A stretch of 42,038 bases of DNA from Sulfurimonadaceae bacterium (GCA_016744575.1 JADGEC010000007.1:1-42038); one strand, 5' to 3'; counted from the stretch's first letter, positions 27,820 through 37,687 are shown. The notes: generated from the sequence alone by a model not told the origin. Numbers and translations are program-made.

Positions 27820-29732
27820 TGGAAATGGAAACGTATTTATATATTGCACTCTTTGCACCGCTTGTAGGCTCGCTTTTTGCCGGCCTGTTTGGCGCTCGTC
27901 CAAAGACGATCATTGCAGGTCTGGTCCCGACCGGCCTTCTATTCGCTTCACTGGTAAGTAGTACTATACTACTTACACATGTGCTTGCAGGTAACACCGT
28001 CCATGTCGAGCTGATGACATGGATGGAGACGGGTGATCTTTACATACCATTTGGTTTTGTAGTCGATCAGGTCTCTGTTACGATGATGATGGTCGTCACT
28101 ATCGTCTCTACAGTAGTCCATGTCTATTCTATAGGTTATATGGATCACGACAAAGGTTTTAACCGTTTCTTCTCATACCTATCTGCTTTCGTCTTCTCGA
28201 TGATGGTACTGGTGATGAGTGATAACTTCGCTGGTCTCTTCATAGGTTGGGAAGGCGTTGGTCTATGTTCATGGTTACTGATCGGTTTCTGGTACCACAA
28301 AGAGTCAGCGACATGGGCGGCGAACGAAGCGTTCATCATGAACCGTATCGCTGACCTTGGTATGCTGATCGGTATCTTCCTTATCTACTGGAACACAGGT
28401 TCTCTCCAGTATGACCAGGTCTTTGCTGCTGTTGCTGGTCTTGAGATCTCTACCGTCGTCTGGATCGGTATCTTCTTGTTTATCGGTGCGATGGGTAAAT
28501 CAGCCCAGTTCCCACTACACACATGGCTTGCTGATGCGATGGAAGGTCCGACTCCAGTCTCTGCTCTTATCCACGCAGCGACCATGGTAACAGCGGGTGT
28601 CTACTTGGTTGTACGTGCTAACCCTATCTATGACATCATCCCAGAAGTGGGTACGGTCATCGCCAGTCTTGGTGCCTTTGTAGCGATGTTTGCTGCATCC
28701 ATGGCCCTGGTCAACCGTGATATGAAACGTATTATCGCTTATTCGACTCTTTCACAACTGGGTTATATGTTTGTCGCAGCTGGTCTGGGTGCCTACTGGG
28801 TGGCGTTATTCCACCTGATGGCACACGCCTTCTTCAAAGCGCTGCTCTTCCTTGGCGCCGGTAATGTCATGCATGCGATGAGTGATGAGCTTGATCCATT
28901 CAAGATGGGTGGTCTGAGTAAGAAGATGAAAGGTACTTTCATCATGATGACTGTAGCTTCTGTCGCTTTAGCCGGTATCTATCCACTGGCAGGTTTCTTC
29001 TCTAAAGATATGATCTTAGAGGTCGCATTTGTCGAGCATCACTATATTCTCTATACAGTACTACTTCTTACAGCCGGTCTGACTGCGTTCTACTCATTCC
29101 GTCTGATAGCTCTTATCTTCCATGGAGAAGAGCGTTATAAACTCTTTGGCTTTGATCCGCATGAAGCATACAAGTACATGCTCTGGTTCATGGCACCGCT
29201 TGCAGTCCTTGCTGTCATAGCCGGTATGATGTTCAAAGGGACGTACTATGATATGGTCACACAGCTGCTTCCAGCAGGTGAGTATCATGTCCATAGTGCC
29301 TTTACCTACTGGGTGATGACGATAGGTACACAGATATTCGTAGGTCTGGCTATTGTCTATGCCTACCGTAAATATGAGAATGCGAAGATCGATAAAAAAG
29401 TCGAATCGGGCTTCTTTTATCAGTTACTTTTTAATCAATACTACATCCCGCAGTTCTATGAAGAGTTCTTCGTGAAACCTTATCGAGACCTCTCGATGAT
29501 CTTCTGGAAACATATTGACCTCAAAGTAGTCGATGCGACAGTCGATATGATCGGTAACACCTTTTATAAGACTGGTAAAGAGACGCATGTCATGCAAAAC
29601 GGTAATCTATCGACGATGCTTAGATGGATGGTCGCAGGTCTGGTATTTTTGTTGGTCTCAGCGATCGTATTTGCCAAGGCGAACGATATCTTTGCTTACA
29701 TGGTCACGATCGTACCTGGTTTAGGAGCTTAA
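27816..29732 (+). CDS. nuoL: Complex I proton-pumping subunit NuoL
   Basis: 638 residues, antiporter-like, with 14 core helices plus the long lateral helix and end helix typical of NuoL. Key pump residues are in FIGWEGVGLCSWLLIG (Glu) and MEGPTPVSALIHAATMVTAGVYL (conserved loop), with Lys in KSAQFPLHTWLADAMEG. It is at the far tip of the membrane arm. Overlaps nuoK by 4 bases; 3 bases before nuoM. Confidence 0.97.
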   Translation: MMEMETYLYIALFAPLVGSLFAGLFGARPKTIIAGLVPTGLLFASLVSSTILLTHVLAGNTVHVELMTWMETGDLYIPFGFVVDQVSVTMMMVVTIVSTVVHVYSIGYMDHDKGFNRFFSYLSAFVFSMMVLVMSDNFAGLFIGWEGVGLCSWLLIGFWYHKESATWAANEAFIMNRIADLGMLIGIFLIYWNTGSLQYDQVFAAVAGLEISTVVWIGIFLFIGAMGKSAQFPLHTWLADAMEGPTPVSALIHAATMVTAGVYLVVRANPIYDIIPEVGTVIASLGAFVAMFAASMALVNRDMKRIIAYSTLSQLGYMFVAAGLGAYWVALFHLMAHAFFKALLFLGAGNVMHAMSDELDPFKMGGLSKKMKGTFIMMTVASVALAGIYPLAGFFSKDMILEVAFVEHHYILYTVLLLTAGLTAFYSFRLIALIFHGEERYKLFGFDPHEAYKYMLWFMAPLAVLAVIAGMMFKGTYYDMVTQLLPAGEYHVHSAFTYWVMTIGTQIFVGLAIVYAYRKYENAKIDKKVESGFFYQLLFNQYYIPQFYEEFFVKPYRDLSMIFWKHIDLKVVDATVDMIGNTFYKTGKETHVMQNGNLSTMLRWMVAGLVFLLVSAIVFAKANDIFAYMVTIVPGLGA

Positions 29733-29735
29733 ATA

Positions 29736-31286
29736 ATGTTAGATAATATATTATCAATTCTCATCTTCTTCCCGGCATTGGCAGCAATGTTTGGGTTTGT
29801 AGTCGCAAAAGATAGCATCCGTGCGTATGGTGTGACAGTTGCAGCCATAGAGTTTGCCCTATCCCTTTTCTTGTGGTATGCCTATGACCCGGCCGTATCG
29901 GGCATGCAGTTCATGGAGTCACTACCATTGATCCCAGCCTTTGGTATTAGTTACCTTTTAGGTGTTGACGGTATCTCACTGTTTATTATCGTACTTGCAG
30001 CGTTCTTTACTTTGATCGGTATCGCTTCTCTGCCTGATATGAAACGTATGAAAGACATGATACTCACACTGCTTTTCCTACAGATGACTATGATCGGTGT
30101 CTTTGCCGCACTTGATGCGATCGTCTTCTACGTCTTCTGGGAACTCTCTTTGGTACCGATGTTATATATCATCGGTGCATGGGGTGGACCTTTGCGTATC
30201 TACGCTTCGGTCAAGTTCTTCCTTTATACGTTCACTGGTTCATTGGTCATGCTCGTCGGTATGCTGTTTATGGCATATTTCTACCATCAGGCAACTGGGA
30301 CATGGAGCTTCTCGATCCTCGAGTGGTACAGATTGATCCTGCCTGAGAACATCCAGCTATGGCTCTTTGTCGCATTCTTCCTTGGTTTTGCTATCAAGGT
30401 CCCGATGTTCCCGTTCCACACATGGCTGCCGTACGCACACGGTCAGGCACCGACGATCGGTTCTGTCATACTTGCGGCTATCTTACTTAAGATGGGTACG
30501 TACGCTTTTGTACGTTTCTCACTTCCACTGTTCCCTGATGCATCAGTCTTCTTTATGATGCCTATCGCTGTTCTGGCGATAATCATGATCATCTATACGG
30601 CGATGGTGGCTTATGCCCAGGAAGATATCAAACAGGTCGTTGCCTATAGTTCGGTATCGCATATGGGTGTCATCATCCTTGGTACGTTTGCGTTGAATGT
30701 AGAAGGTATCTCTGGTTCAGTCTTCTTGATGATCGCTCACGGGGTCGTCTCCGGCGCACTCTTCTTGCTTGTCGGGGTCATCTATGAACGTCGTCATACT
30801 AAGATGATGAGTGAGTTCGGCGGTCTGGCTTCTGTCATGCCTCATTATGCGACTATCTTTGGTGTGATGGTGATGGCGTCTGTCGGTCTTCCACTGACGA
30901 TCAACTTCGTTGGAGAGTTCTTAAGCCTTCTTGGTTTCTATCAGCAATCACACATGATGACACTGCTCGCTGGTATCGCTATCATCGTGGGAGCTATCTA
31001 TATGCTCGCAGCATTTAAGAAAGTCTTTTTCGGTGAAGTCACCAATGAGAAGAACAGGAACTTGCCTGATGTGAACAAAAGGGAACTTGTCGCACTTATA
31101 CCTTTGGTCATCATAGCTATCTGGTTGGGTGTCTATCCTAAACCTGTTCTCGGTCCTATCAACAACAGTGTCGAGTCGATCGTACAGTTGATGCATGAGA
31201 AAGCGGTGACAGAAGAGGCGAAGGCAAGAATACCTGACCTTACCAGCACCATTGTCATCAATGAAGCTAAAGAGGAGACAAAATAA
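29736..31286 (+). CDS. nuoM: Complex I proton-pumping subunit NuoM
   Basis: 516 residues, antiporter-like. Conserved pieces: FYVFWELSLVPMLYIIG (Glu), AIKVPMFPFHTWLPYAHGQAPT (Lys and the fixed loop), and YSSVSHMG. Full length with about 14 helices. One-base overlap with nuoN (TAATG). Confidence 0.97.
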   Translation: MLDNILSILIFFPALAAMFGFVVAKDSIRAYGVTVAAIEFALSLFLWYAYDPAVSGMQFMESLPLIPAFGISYLLGVDGISLFIIVLAAFFTLIGIASLPDMKRMKDMILTLLFLQMTMIGVFAALDAIVFYVFWELSLVPMLYIIGAWGGPLRIYASVKFFLYTFTGSLVMLVGMLFMAYFYHQATGTWSFSILEWYRLILPENIQLWLFVAFFLGFAIKVPMFPFHTWLPYAHGQAPTIGSVILAAILLKMGTYAFVRFSLPLFPDASVFFMMPIAVLAIIMIIYTAMVAYAQEDIKQVVAYSSVSHMGVIILGTFALNVEGISGSVFLMIAHGVVSGALFLLVGVIYERRHTKMMSEFGGLASVMPHYATIFGVMVMASVGLPLTINFVGEFLSLLGFYQQSHMMTLLAGIAIIVGAIYMLAAFKKVFFGEVTNEKNRNLPDVNKRELVALIPLVIIAIWLGVYPKPVLGPINNSVESIVQLMHEKAVTEEAKARIPDLTSTIVINEAKEETK

Positions 31287-32791
31287 TGTTAGAACCTGTA
31301 AATGTTTCACTTGAGTCACTGAATCTGGTGACACTGGCTCCAATGTTGATAGCGATCGTAGGGGCACTTACGATACTCGTCGTCGATCTGGTCAAAAGTG
31401 GCCTTAACAAGACTATGTATGTGATGTTAAGTATGCTGTTCTTGCTGTTGGATTTTGGAAGTCTGGTCGATTTCGCCGGATTCTTTGCACAAAATGGTAC
31501 TATCCTCGGTTTCTTCGATGTCATGCTCATCGATGGTCTGGCGATATTAGCTCAGTTCATCATCGTCGTCGGTGCTATGATGTTTCTCCCTCTCTCGCTT
31601 ACATCAAAGAGATTTCATGAATACTCCTATCCGGAGTACTATGCACTCTTCTTGTTTACGATCGCAGGGCTTCAGTTCATGGTCTCTACCGACAACCTTA
31701 TCTTGATCTTTGTCGGTCTGGAGACCTCTTCACTGGCGATCTACACACTGATCGCTATGCACAACCGTTCAAAGTCATTTGAAGCAGCAGTAAAATACTT
31801 TACCATGGGTGCTCTTGCAGCGGGCTTCTACTCCTTTGGAGCAATGGTACTGTACGCACTTAGTGGTTCAGTCGAGATCAATCAGATCGCAGCAGTCCTT
31901 AGTGCTGATGGCTATAGTAACATCGGTTATGTCCTTGTCGGTGTGGCGTTTTTGCTGGCATCGTTTGGTTTCAAACTATCACTGGTACCATTTCACACAT
32001 GGGCACCTGATGTCTATGAAGGCTCTTCAGCTGCGATGGCAGGTTTCATCTCTATCGTACCTAAGATAGCCTCTTTCGTCGTCGCTATGCGTCTGTTTGA
32101 GTTCCTGGTACAAAGTGGTGTAGTATGGCTTGAAGTGACACTCTATGTCTTTGTAGTCGTGACTATGACGGCTTCGAACATCTGGGCACTTGTCCAAAAT
32201 GATGTCAAGCGTATGCTGGCATATAGCTCGATATCACACGCTGGTTTTGTCATGGCAGCACTGATCATCGGGACGACACAGGCTAACTCGGCGCTCTTCT
32301 TATATTGGGCGATGTTCAGCTTTACCAACCTTGGTGCGTTTGCTATGTTGTGGGTAAACCGTGAGAAGAGTCTTAAGTATGGTCAAAACTCTGACCATCA
32401 GTTTGAGCGCTTCTCCGGAATGGTCCATACTATGCCACTCGCAGCAGTGATGATGGGACTCTTCATGCTTAGTCTCGCAGGGATCCCTCCCTTTGGTATT
32501 TTCTGGGGTAAGTTGTATATGCTTGGAGCAGCAGTAAGCGGTGGCTACACTGTACTGGCTCTTATCATGGCACTTAACTCGGCGATAGCAGCTTTTTACT
32601 ATCTGAAGCTTATAGTCTTCATGTTCCTGAAAGAGCCTGATGAGCAAGCACATGAGAAATATATGACAAATGCCTCGTTATCACTTAAGACGATAATCGG
32701 AGCAGCAGCAGTCATGACTGTCTTCTCTGTCTTTGCTGTGAACCCACTACTGGAGTTCATAACCTCTTTCGTGTATAATAGCGGTTATTAA
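31286..32791 (+). CDS. nuoN: Complex I proton-pumping subunit NuoN
   Basis: 501 residues, antiporter-like. Seen: FVGLETSSLAIYTLIA (Glu), FKLSLVPFHTWAPDVYEGSS (Lys and loop), and YSSISHAGF. Last subunit gene of the operon; pflA follows after 61 bases. A TATAAT at 32774-32779 inside the last codons may be an internal promoter for pflA. Confidence 0.97.
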   Translation: MLEPVNVSLESLNLVTLAPMLIAIVGALTILVVDLVKSGLNKTMYVMLSMLFLLLDFGSLVDFAGFFAQNGTILGFFDVMLIDGLAILAQFIIVVGAMMFLPLSLTSKRFHEYSYPEYYALFLFTIAGLQFMVSTDNLILIFVGLETSSLAIYTLIAMHNRSKSFEAAVKYFTMGALAAGFYSFGAMVLYALSGSVEINQIAAVLSADGYSNIGYVLVGVAFLLASFGFKLSLVPFHTWAPDVYEGSSAAMAGFISIVPKIASFVVAMRLFEFLVQSGVVWLEVTLYVFVVVTMTASNIWALVQNDVKRMLAYSSISHAGFVMAALIIGTTQANSALFLYWAMFSFTNLGAFAMLWVNREKSLKYGQNSDHQFERFSGMVHTMPLAAVMMGLFMLSLAGIPPFGIFWGKLYMLGAAVSGGYTVLALIMALNSAIAAFYYLKLIVFMFLKEPDEQAHEKYMTNASLSLKTIIGAAAVMTVFSVFAVNPLLEFITSFVYNSGY

Positions 32792-32807
32792 CAGTTAGAC
32801 AGTCTAT

Positions 32808-32835
32808 AAAGCTAAAGCGCTAAGGCTTTGGCTTT
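32808..32835 (+). promoter_or_regulatory. Hairpin between nuoN and pflA
   Basis: AAAGC-T-AAAGC (32808-32818) pairs with GCTTT-G-GCTTT (32825-32835) through 11 pairs, one of them T-G, around the loop GCTAAG. No T-run follows. One base later the ribosome binding site AAAAGGAG of pflA begins (32837-32844). It could be an RNA-processing or stability element that sets pflA level apart from nuo, rather than a full terminator. Confidence 0.55.
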
Positions 32836-32852
32836 GAAAAGGAGAACAGACA

Positions 32853-35216
32853 TTGATAAAGTGGCTTCTTCTCCTCCTTCTCCTCTTATCTTCTCTTTCC
32901 GCCCTCGAAATAACTGTTCAGGGTGGTAAAGAGAAGAAAAGCCCTTTCTCCGTTATCCATCTAAAGAGTGACAGACCTTTTTTGTGTGAGGACCGTAAGA
33001 ACGATCTCGATCAGACAAGAGAGGTCATCTGTATCTTTGAACGTCGTCCGACACAACTCTTTAAAGCATTGAACAACGATTTCTTTACGATAACATCTGA
33101 GTCAAGTGAGAAGGATTTTCTTCTGCATATCGCGCCCCACACGAAGATGCGCCTTTTTCCTTTAGTCTTTGATCTCAGTCGTGACAGTGAGATATTTAGG
33201 GCTGATGTCAGTAAGAGCCCGCACTGGATGATCGTCGGTTATAAGGAGACGATACCGTTTATAAAAGATGAGCGTACTCCATCAACGGCGATCAACTTCC
33301 CTCTGAGTATGGAAAAAGAGATGCTGCCCTATGTAGGTGGTCTGGATATACATGGAGAGCCGGTCCTTATGACACGTGTCAAGGACGTGAATGCTTATAT
33401 CAGTATCAAACGTTTTTATGACTCAGGTAATTATGAGAAAGCACTTGAGTTAGCAAAAAACACCGCTGAGCTCTATCCTGATACGGTCTTTAAAAGTGAA
33501 CTGCTGCTTTATAAGATACGCTGTGAGTATAAGTTGGGCCAGGATGAGGCTTTGCTGGAGGTAGCGAAGAAGTTCCTTCGTACTTACTCGGCTGATGAGA
33601 ACGTACCGGAAGTACTTGCTTACATCGCGGATGCTTATTCAGAGATAGGTCTATATATTGATGCAGATTACTTTTTTGATCGTCTCTTTACTGAACATGA
33701 CGAGAGTCCATTTGCAAGACTTGGTCTGATCTTTAAGGCTCAACAGCTTGAAGCCTCTGGAAATAGTAAAAAAGCTCTAAAGTACTACAAACGGGCACTG
33801 CATGAGACAAAAGACCCTGAGGTCGCGGCACAGGCTGCCTTTGAGCTGGCACAGTACTACTCCGAGCATGGTGAGGTCAAAGAGGCTGTACGTTATGCCC
33901 GTAAGATACTTGATGGAGCACCTTTATATTATCCAAACAACAAGGTAGAGTCGCTTGAGATGGCGATGGTCTTTGCTGACCGAGGAAAGACCTCTATCGC
34001 AGCCGACATTGAAAATACTATTATGAGTGAGATGAGTACCAGTGACCCTGAGTATGAAGTACTGCTCAAGAACAAAGCTATTTGGCTGGCGCAGGCTGAG
34101 CGCAGAGAAGACGCTATCGTAGCTCTTGATGACTATCTAGGGCGCTATAAGTATGGGAACTTCCGTGAACAGGTCATACGAGTCAAGGACTCACTCTTCT
34201 TTGCAAGGGCTGATCTGAACATCTCTGAACAGATCAGCGACTATGATGCCTTGATCGAGCAGTATGGTGAAGACGAGATAGGACGCAAAGCACTTTTTAA
34301 AAAAGCACGACTGCTTTATGAGGCAGGTAGGTATGTGAACGTTCTGGATATGCGGGAGGCTTTGAAGGGCTTAGACCCTGTACTTTACCCAGAAAGCAGT
34401 GGACTACTCAAGGATGCAGCCATAGGGATGATGAAACAGGCACTTGAGAAAAATGCCTGCACAGACGTCATCTCACTTGCTCAGGAGTTTGATATCAGAC
34501 TCTCTGCGCAGTGGGACGCAGGTCTTTTTGGCTGTGCGATGCAAGGAGGCGATTATGAACTGGCTAGATCCCTGGCAGATCCTCACCTGAAGAGTAAAGA
34601 GGTCGTAGACCGTATGATATGGCTTGAGCGTTATCTAAAGGCTGAGTTTGCTCTTGGTAACTATAAAGAGACGATCACGGCAGCGAAAGAGCTGATCACT
34701 TTAGGCGAGCTGGAAAAGTCGACCGAGTATTTGGATGCATACCGTCTCTTATTTGATGCCACTCAACGTCTGGGTGATGAGAACGCGATGGTCTTGGCTA
34801 TCAAGGATGTTGAAAAATATCTTGGCCTTCTTTATAAAGATATCGAGCGCTATACTCAGATGGTGACTTTAGGCAAGAACAGAAAAGATAGTGTGATGAT
34901 AGAGAGTTATGCGACAAAAGTGATCACTTTACAAGACAGGGCAAATAGTCATACACAGACTCCTTACATAGAGTTTACGCTTATTCAGGCATTGATATCG
35001 ACTAAGGAGCAAAAAGCTCTGGAGTTGCTTCAGTCTCTGGATAAACGGGAGCTTACAGCAGAACAACGTTCGCGACAGAAGTATATGGAAGGAACATTAT
35101 TAAATAAGGCATCACGTCAAGCGGAAGCAAAAAAAGCGTATGATGCGGCAATAGAAGCAGCACCTGACTCAGCCTGGGGAAAACTTGCTGAAGATGCTAT
35201 ATCATTGTCCAAGTAG
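32853..35216 (+). CDS. pflA: PflA-like TPR protein of the flagellar motor
   Basis: 787 residues. Signal peptide with a long Leu run, cleavage after SSLSA. A beta-type N-terminal domain of about 190 residues is followed by many TPR-like helix pairs (for example YDSGNYEKALELAKNTAELYPD and SGNSKKALKYYKRAL). In Campylobacter jejuni and Helicobacter pylori pflA, of about this length, lies just after nuoN; the same position here is strong support. PflA is periplasmic and, with PflB, builds the medial disk that holds a wide ring of stators in the motor. TTG start at 32853 with AAAAGGAG 8 bases before it. Confidence 0.87.
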   Translation: MIKWLLLLLLLLSSLSALEITVQGGKEKKSPFSVIHLKSDRPFLCEDRKNDLDQTREVICIFERRPTQLFKALNNDFFTITSESSEKDFLLHIAPHTKMRLFPLVFDLSRDSEIFRADVSKSPHWMIVGYKETIPFIKDERTPSTAINFPLSMEKEMLPYVGGLDIHGEPVLMTRVKDVNAYISIKRFYDSGNYEKALELAKNTAELYPDTVFKSELLLYKIRCEYKLGQDEALLEVAKKFLRTYSADENVPEVLAYIADAYSEIGLYIDADYFFDRLFTEHDESPFARLGLIFKAQQLEASGNSKKALKYYKRALHETKDPEVAAQAAFELAQYYSEHGEVKEAVRYARKILDGAPLYYPNNKVESLEMAMVFADRGKTSIAADIENTIMSEMSTSDPEYEVLLKNKAIWLAQAERREDAIVALDDYLGRYKYGNFREQVIRVKDSLFFARADLNISEQISDYDALIEQYGEDEIGRKALFKKARLLYEAGRYVNVLDMREALKGLDPVLYPESSGLLKDAAIGMMKQALEKNACTDVISLAQEFDIRLSAQWDAGLFGCAMQGGDYELARSLADPHLKSKEVVDRMIWLERYLKAEFALGNYKETITAAKELITLGELEKSTEYLDAYRLLFDATQRLGDENAMVLAIKDVEKYLGLLYKDIERYTQMVTLGKNRKDSVMIESYATKVITLQDRANSHTQTPYIEFTLIQALISTKEQKALELLQSLDKRELTAEQRSRQKYMEGTLLNKASRQAEAKKAYDAAIEAAPDSAWGKLAEDAISLSK

Positions 35217-35325
35217 CGCTATACTACATCATCTATTATAGGCGACAGAGCAAGCTGTCATCTATCTCATCAGAGTAAGATGATGATGTTCAATGAAAAA
35301 CAGGGTATATGAAGAGGGAGAGAGC

Positions 35326-35805
35326 ATGGAATACGAAGAGATGAGTAGTTATGATAAAGAGATGGTAGCAGCATTTATTGCTAAACCTCAAAAGGAACGA
35401 TGGTACAGACACGCATTTGAACGCTACAGTGTCAATGGTGTGGATAAGATGAGCTGGGTATGGAGCTGGTGGGCATTTGCAGGAGGTCCGTTCTTCCTGC
35501 TCTACAGAAAAGCCTATATAGCTGCAGGACTTCTATTTGCCATCTCGATACTGATCTCGATAATACCCTTTGGAGGTCTGATCATCTGGGTCCTCTCCGG
35601 TGGCTACTCTACCTATTTCGTCTATAAGGTCTATCAGGATAAAAAGAGAGAGACCGAGGCTAATGTGACCGATATCCAAAAACGTATACAGACGATGTGG
35701 GCAGTCGGTGGTACTCATGAGTGGGTAGTATGGGTAGCTGTTGTCTTAATGGTGATGTGGTTAGTCGGAGTCGCCTTTATTGGTATGGGAACTCTGGTAA
35801 CGTAA
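35326..35805 (+). CDS. Small membrane protein, DUF2628-like
   Basis: 159 residues starting MEYEEMSSYDKEM. A soluble N-terminus (about 45 residues, with FIAKPQKERWYRHAFERY) precedes a Trp-rich block MSWVWSWWAFAGGPFFLLYRKAY, two close helices, a charged loop, and a last helix. DUF2628 proteins share the WNWxAFFFGPFWLLYRKMY-type block; function unknown. A start 11 codons upstream is open but lacks an RBS, while GAGGGAG stands before the ATG chosen. It ends 15 bases from the end of convergent miaA. Confidence 0.75.
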   Translation: MEYEEMSSYDKEMVAAFIAKPQKERWYRHAFERYSVNGVDKMSWVWSWWAFAGGPFFLLYRKAYIAAGLLFAISILISIIPFGGLIIWVLSGGYSTYFVYKVYQDKKRETEANVTDIQKRIQTMWAVGGTHEWVVWVAVVLMVMWLVGVAFIGMGTLVT

Positions 35806-35820
35806 CACCCTGCTCACTCC

Positions 35821-36717
35821 TTATCGACTGAGCGCTGCGGTCACTTGCTTGTAGATCTCTTCTGTAGGTAGTAGTCGCCTGTCACTGAACTGGTGACGGT
35901 TGAAGGTCTGCTGCCGCTTTGCCAGTTGCGATGTATGCGTGGTGATCCTCTCTTGCATCTGGACTTTGTCTATCCATCCATCAAGGTACTCAAGTACTTC
36001 TATGATCCCTATGGCCTTCATGCTGTTCGGTGCTCTGCCGTAACGCTTCTCAAGTGTCGCCACCTCGTCTATTAGTCCCATCTCTATCATCTTTTTGGTA
36101 CGCAGTCCGATACGTTCTCTTAGTAGAGTACGGTCAGCCTCTATCTCATAAAGTGTCAGGTCATCGATGATAGGCTTGGGAGGGTGTGATGCGAACCATT
36201 TAGAAGGAGCCTCTCCAGACTCCAGATAGAGCAGCAGCAGTTTCTCTATGCGGTAGGCATCAGTTGGCTTGATGTTACGCATATAGAGCGGATCAGCATC
36301 GTACAGAAGGGTGTAAGCAGAGCTAAGGTCCTGTAGATGCTTTTTGACCTGAGAGATAGTCGATGGGGCATATTCAGGGATAGGTGAGAGACCATCGATG
36401 AGAGCCTTAAGGTAAAAGCCTGTACCTCCTACGATCAGTAGGTCTCTCTCTTGTGCGACTGCAGCTGCTTTGGCCTTGTGATAACACACTATAAAGGTCG
36501 AGACACTGAACTGCTCATCCGGGTAGAGCAGGTCGATGCCATGGTGCCTGACATTAGTCAACTCATCCAAAGAGGGTTTTGCCGAAGCGATATCGATCTT
36601 TTTATAGATGCTTAATGAGTCGATGGAGAGTATAAGGGCATCATGTTCAGTGGCCAGGCGCAGTGCCAGATCACTTTTTCCAGATGCCGTGGGTCCGATG
36701 ATAGCTATCTCTTTCAT
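35821..36717 (-). CDS. miaA: tRNA dimethylallyltransferase
   Basis: 298 residues. MiaA puts a dimethylallyl group on A37 of tRNAs reading codons that start with U. P-loop GPTASGKSDLA is at residues 8-18, then DSLSIYKKIDIASAKPS (the catalytic Asp region), RHHGIDLLYPDEQFSV, and VGGTGFYLKALIDGLSP. The frame is open 29 codons further upstream, but homology starts at MKEIAIIGP, ATG 36717. A -10-like TATACT at 36729-36724 lies 6 bases before that ATG, so the mRNA may be leaderless; no RBS is seen. Confidence 0.94.
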   Translation of the reverse strand: MKEIAIIGPTASGKSDLALRLATEHDALILSIDSLSIYKKIDIASAKPSLDELTNVRHHGIDLLYPDEQFSVSTFIVCYHKAKAAAVAQERDLLIVGGTGFYLKALIDGLSPIPEYAPSTISQVKKHLQDLSSAYTLLYDADPLYMRNIKPTDAYRIEKLLLLYLESGEAPSKWFASHPPKPIIDDLTLYEIEADRTLLRERIGLRTKKMIEMGLIDEVATLEKRYGRAPNSMKAIGIIEVLEYLDGWIDKVQMQERITTHTSQLAKRQQTFNRHQFSDRRLLPTEEIYKQVTAALSR

Positions 36718-36748
36718 GCCGAAAGTATAGCTTTGGTACAATGACAAG
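36718..36748. promoter_or_regulatory. Compact divergent promoters for miaA and the hydrolase
   Basis: Only 31 bases separate the two start codons. TATACT (minus, 36729-36724) serves miaA; TACAAT (plus, 36737-36742), with TTTGG before it, serves the hydrolase. In each case the start codon begins 6 bases after the -10, where transcription should start. Each promoter runs into the other, so the two genes may compete for polymerase. Confidence 0.5.
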
Positions 36749-37606
36749 ATGGTTAGATCGCTGCTAATGATACTTCTCCTGCTGTTTTCGGGATGCGAAC
36801 GCATGCTCTTTCATCCTGATCATACCGTCTACCGTACTCCTGACGATGATGCACTTTCCTATAGGGATATCTATTTCGATTCACACGACGGCACCCATTT
36901 ACATGGCTGGTGGGTACAGCCTGAAGGCGACTCCAAAGGTCTGATGGTCATCGTCCATGGTAATGCCCAGAACCTCAGTGCACACTACCGTGGATGGATA
37001 TGGCTTGTCGAGTCAGGTTATGAGCTCTTTATCTTTGATTACCGAGGCTATGGGAAGTCTGAAGGTGAACCAGGACTTGCCGAAGCGGTAGAGGACACTA
37101 GAGCAGCTTTAGAGTTTGTGAAGCTACATCATCAAGGCAGGCAGTTTGTATGTGGACAGTCGCTTGGGGGAGTGCTTTTAAGTAGTGCATTGGCCATTGA
37201 ACCAGCTCTTGATCATCGATTAGTCATCATCGATAGTGCTTATAGTGGACTTGAAGAGATGGGACGACACGTTCTGTCTCGCTCGTATATCACTTGGCCG
37301 TTTCAGTGGCTGGCTTATCCCCTACTTACTGATGAGTATGATGCGGTCGATAAAGTCACAAAGATCAATTCGCCTCTTCTTTTTGTAGCGGGTTCGTCTG
37401 ATAGTGTCATCCCTCCCAATAACAGTTGGCAGCTTTTTGATGCGGCTACGCGTCCTAAGGAGATGTGGCTGGTAGAGGGTGCTGGTCATATCAGTGTCTT
37501 TGATGGAGAAGTCATGCAAAAGGCCTTACTCCAATACCTCGAAGATGTACCGGTATCATCTGAGTATTCAGCTATGAAGATCTATGACAACGTAAATAGG
37601 CCATAG
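36749..37606 (+). CDS. Alpha/beta hydrolase lipoprotein
   Basis: 285 residues. Signal peptide ends LLFSGC (Cys16 lipidated), so the enzyme is membrane-anchored in the periplasm or outer membrane. It is an ABHD13/17-like serine hydrolase: oxyanion block VIVHGNAQNL, FDYRGYGKSEGEP, nucleophile GQSLGG, Asp in AGSSDSVIPP, His in GAGHISVF. The substrate may be an acyl ester or lipid; not known. No RBS before ATG, fitting a leaderless start. Divergent from miaA. Confidence 0.85.
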   Translation: MVRSLLMILLLLFSGCERMLFHPDHTVYRTPDDDALSYRDIYFDSHDGTHLHGWWVQPEGDSKGLMVIVHGNAQNLSAHYRGWIWLVESGYELFIFDYRGYGKSEGEPGLAEAVEDTRAALEFVKLHHQGRQFVCGQSLGGVLLSSALAIEPALDHRLVIIDSAYSGLEEMGRHVLSRSYITWPFQWLAYPLLTDEYDAVDKVTKINSPLLFVAGSSDSVIPPNNSWQLFDAATRPKEMWLVEGAGHISVFDGEVMQKALLQYLEDVPVSSEYSAMKIYDNVNRP

Positions 37607-37687
37607 AGAAGGGTTTTAAACAGCTACTTTAGCCATACCCATAAGTTTCTTAGGGTAAAATAATATAAATAAATAAGAGGACATTAT

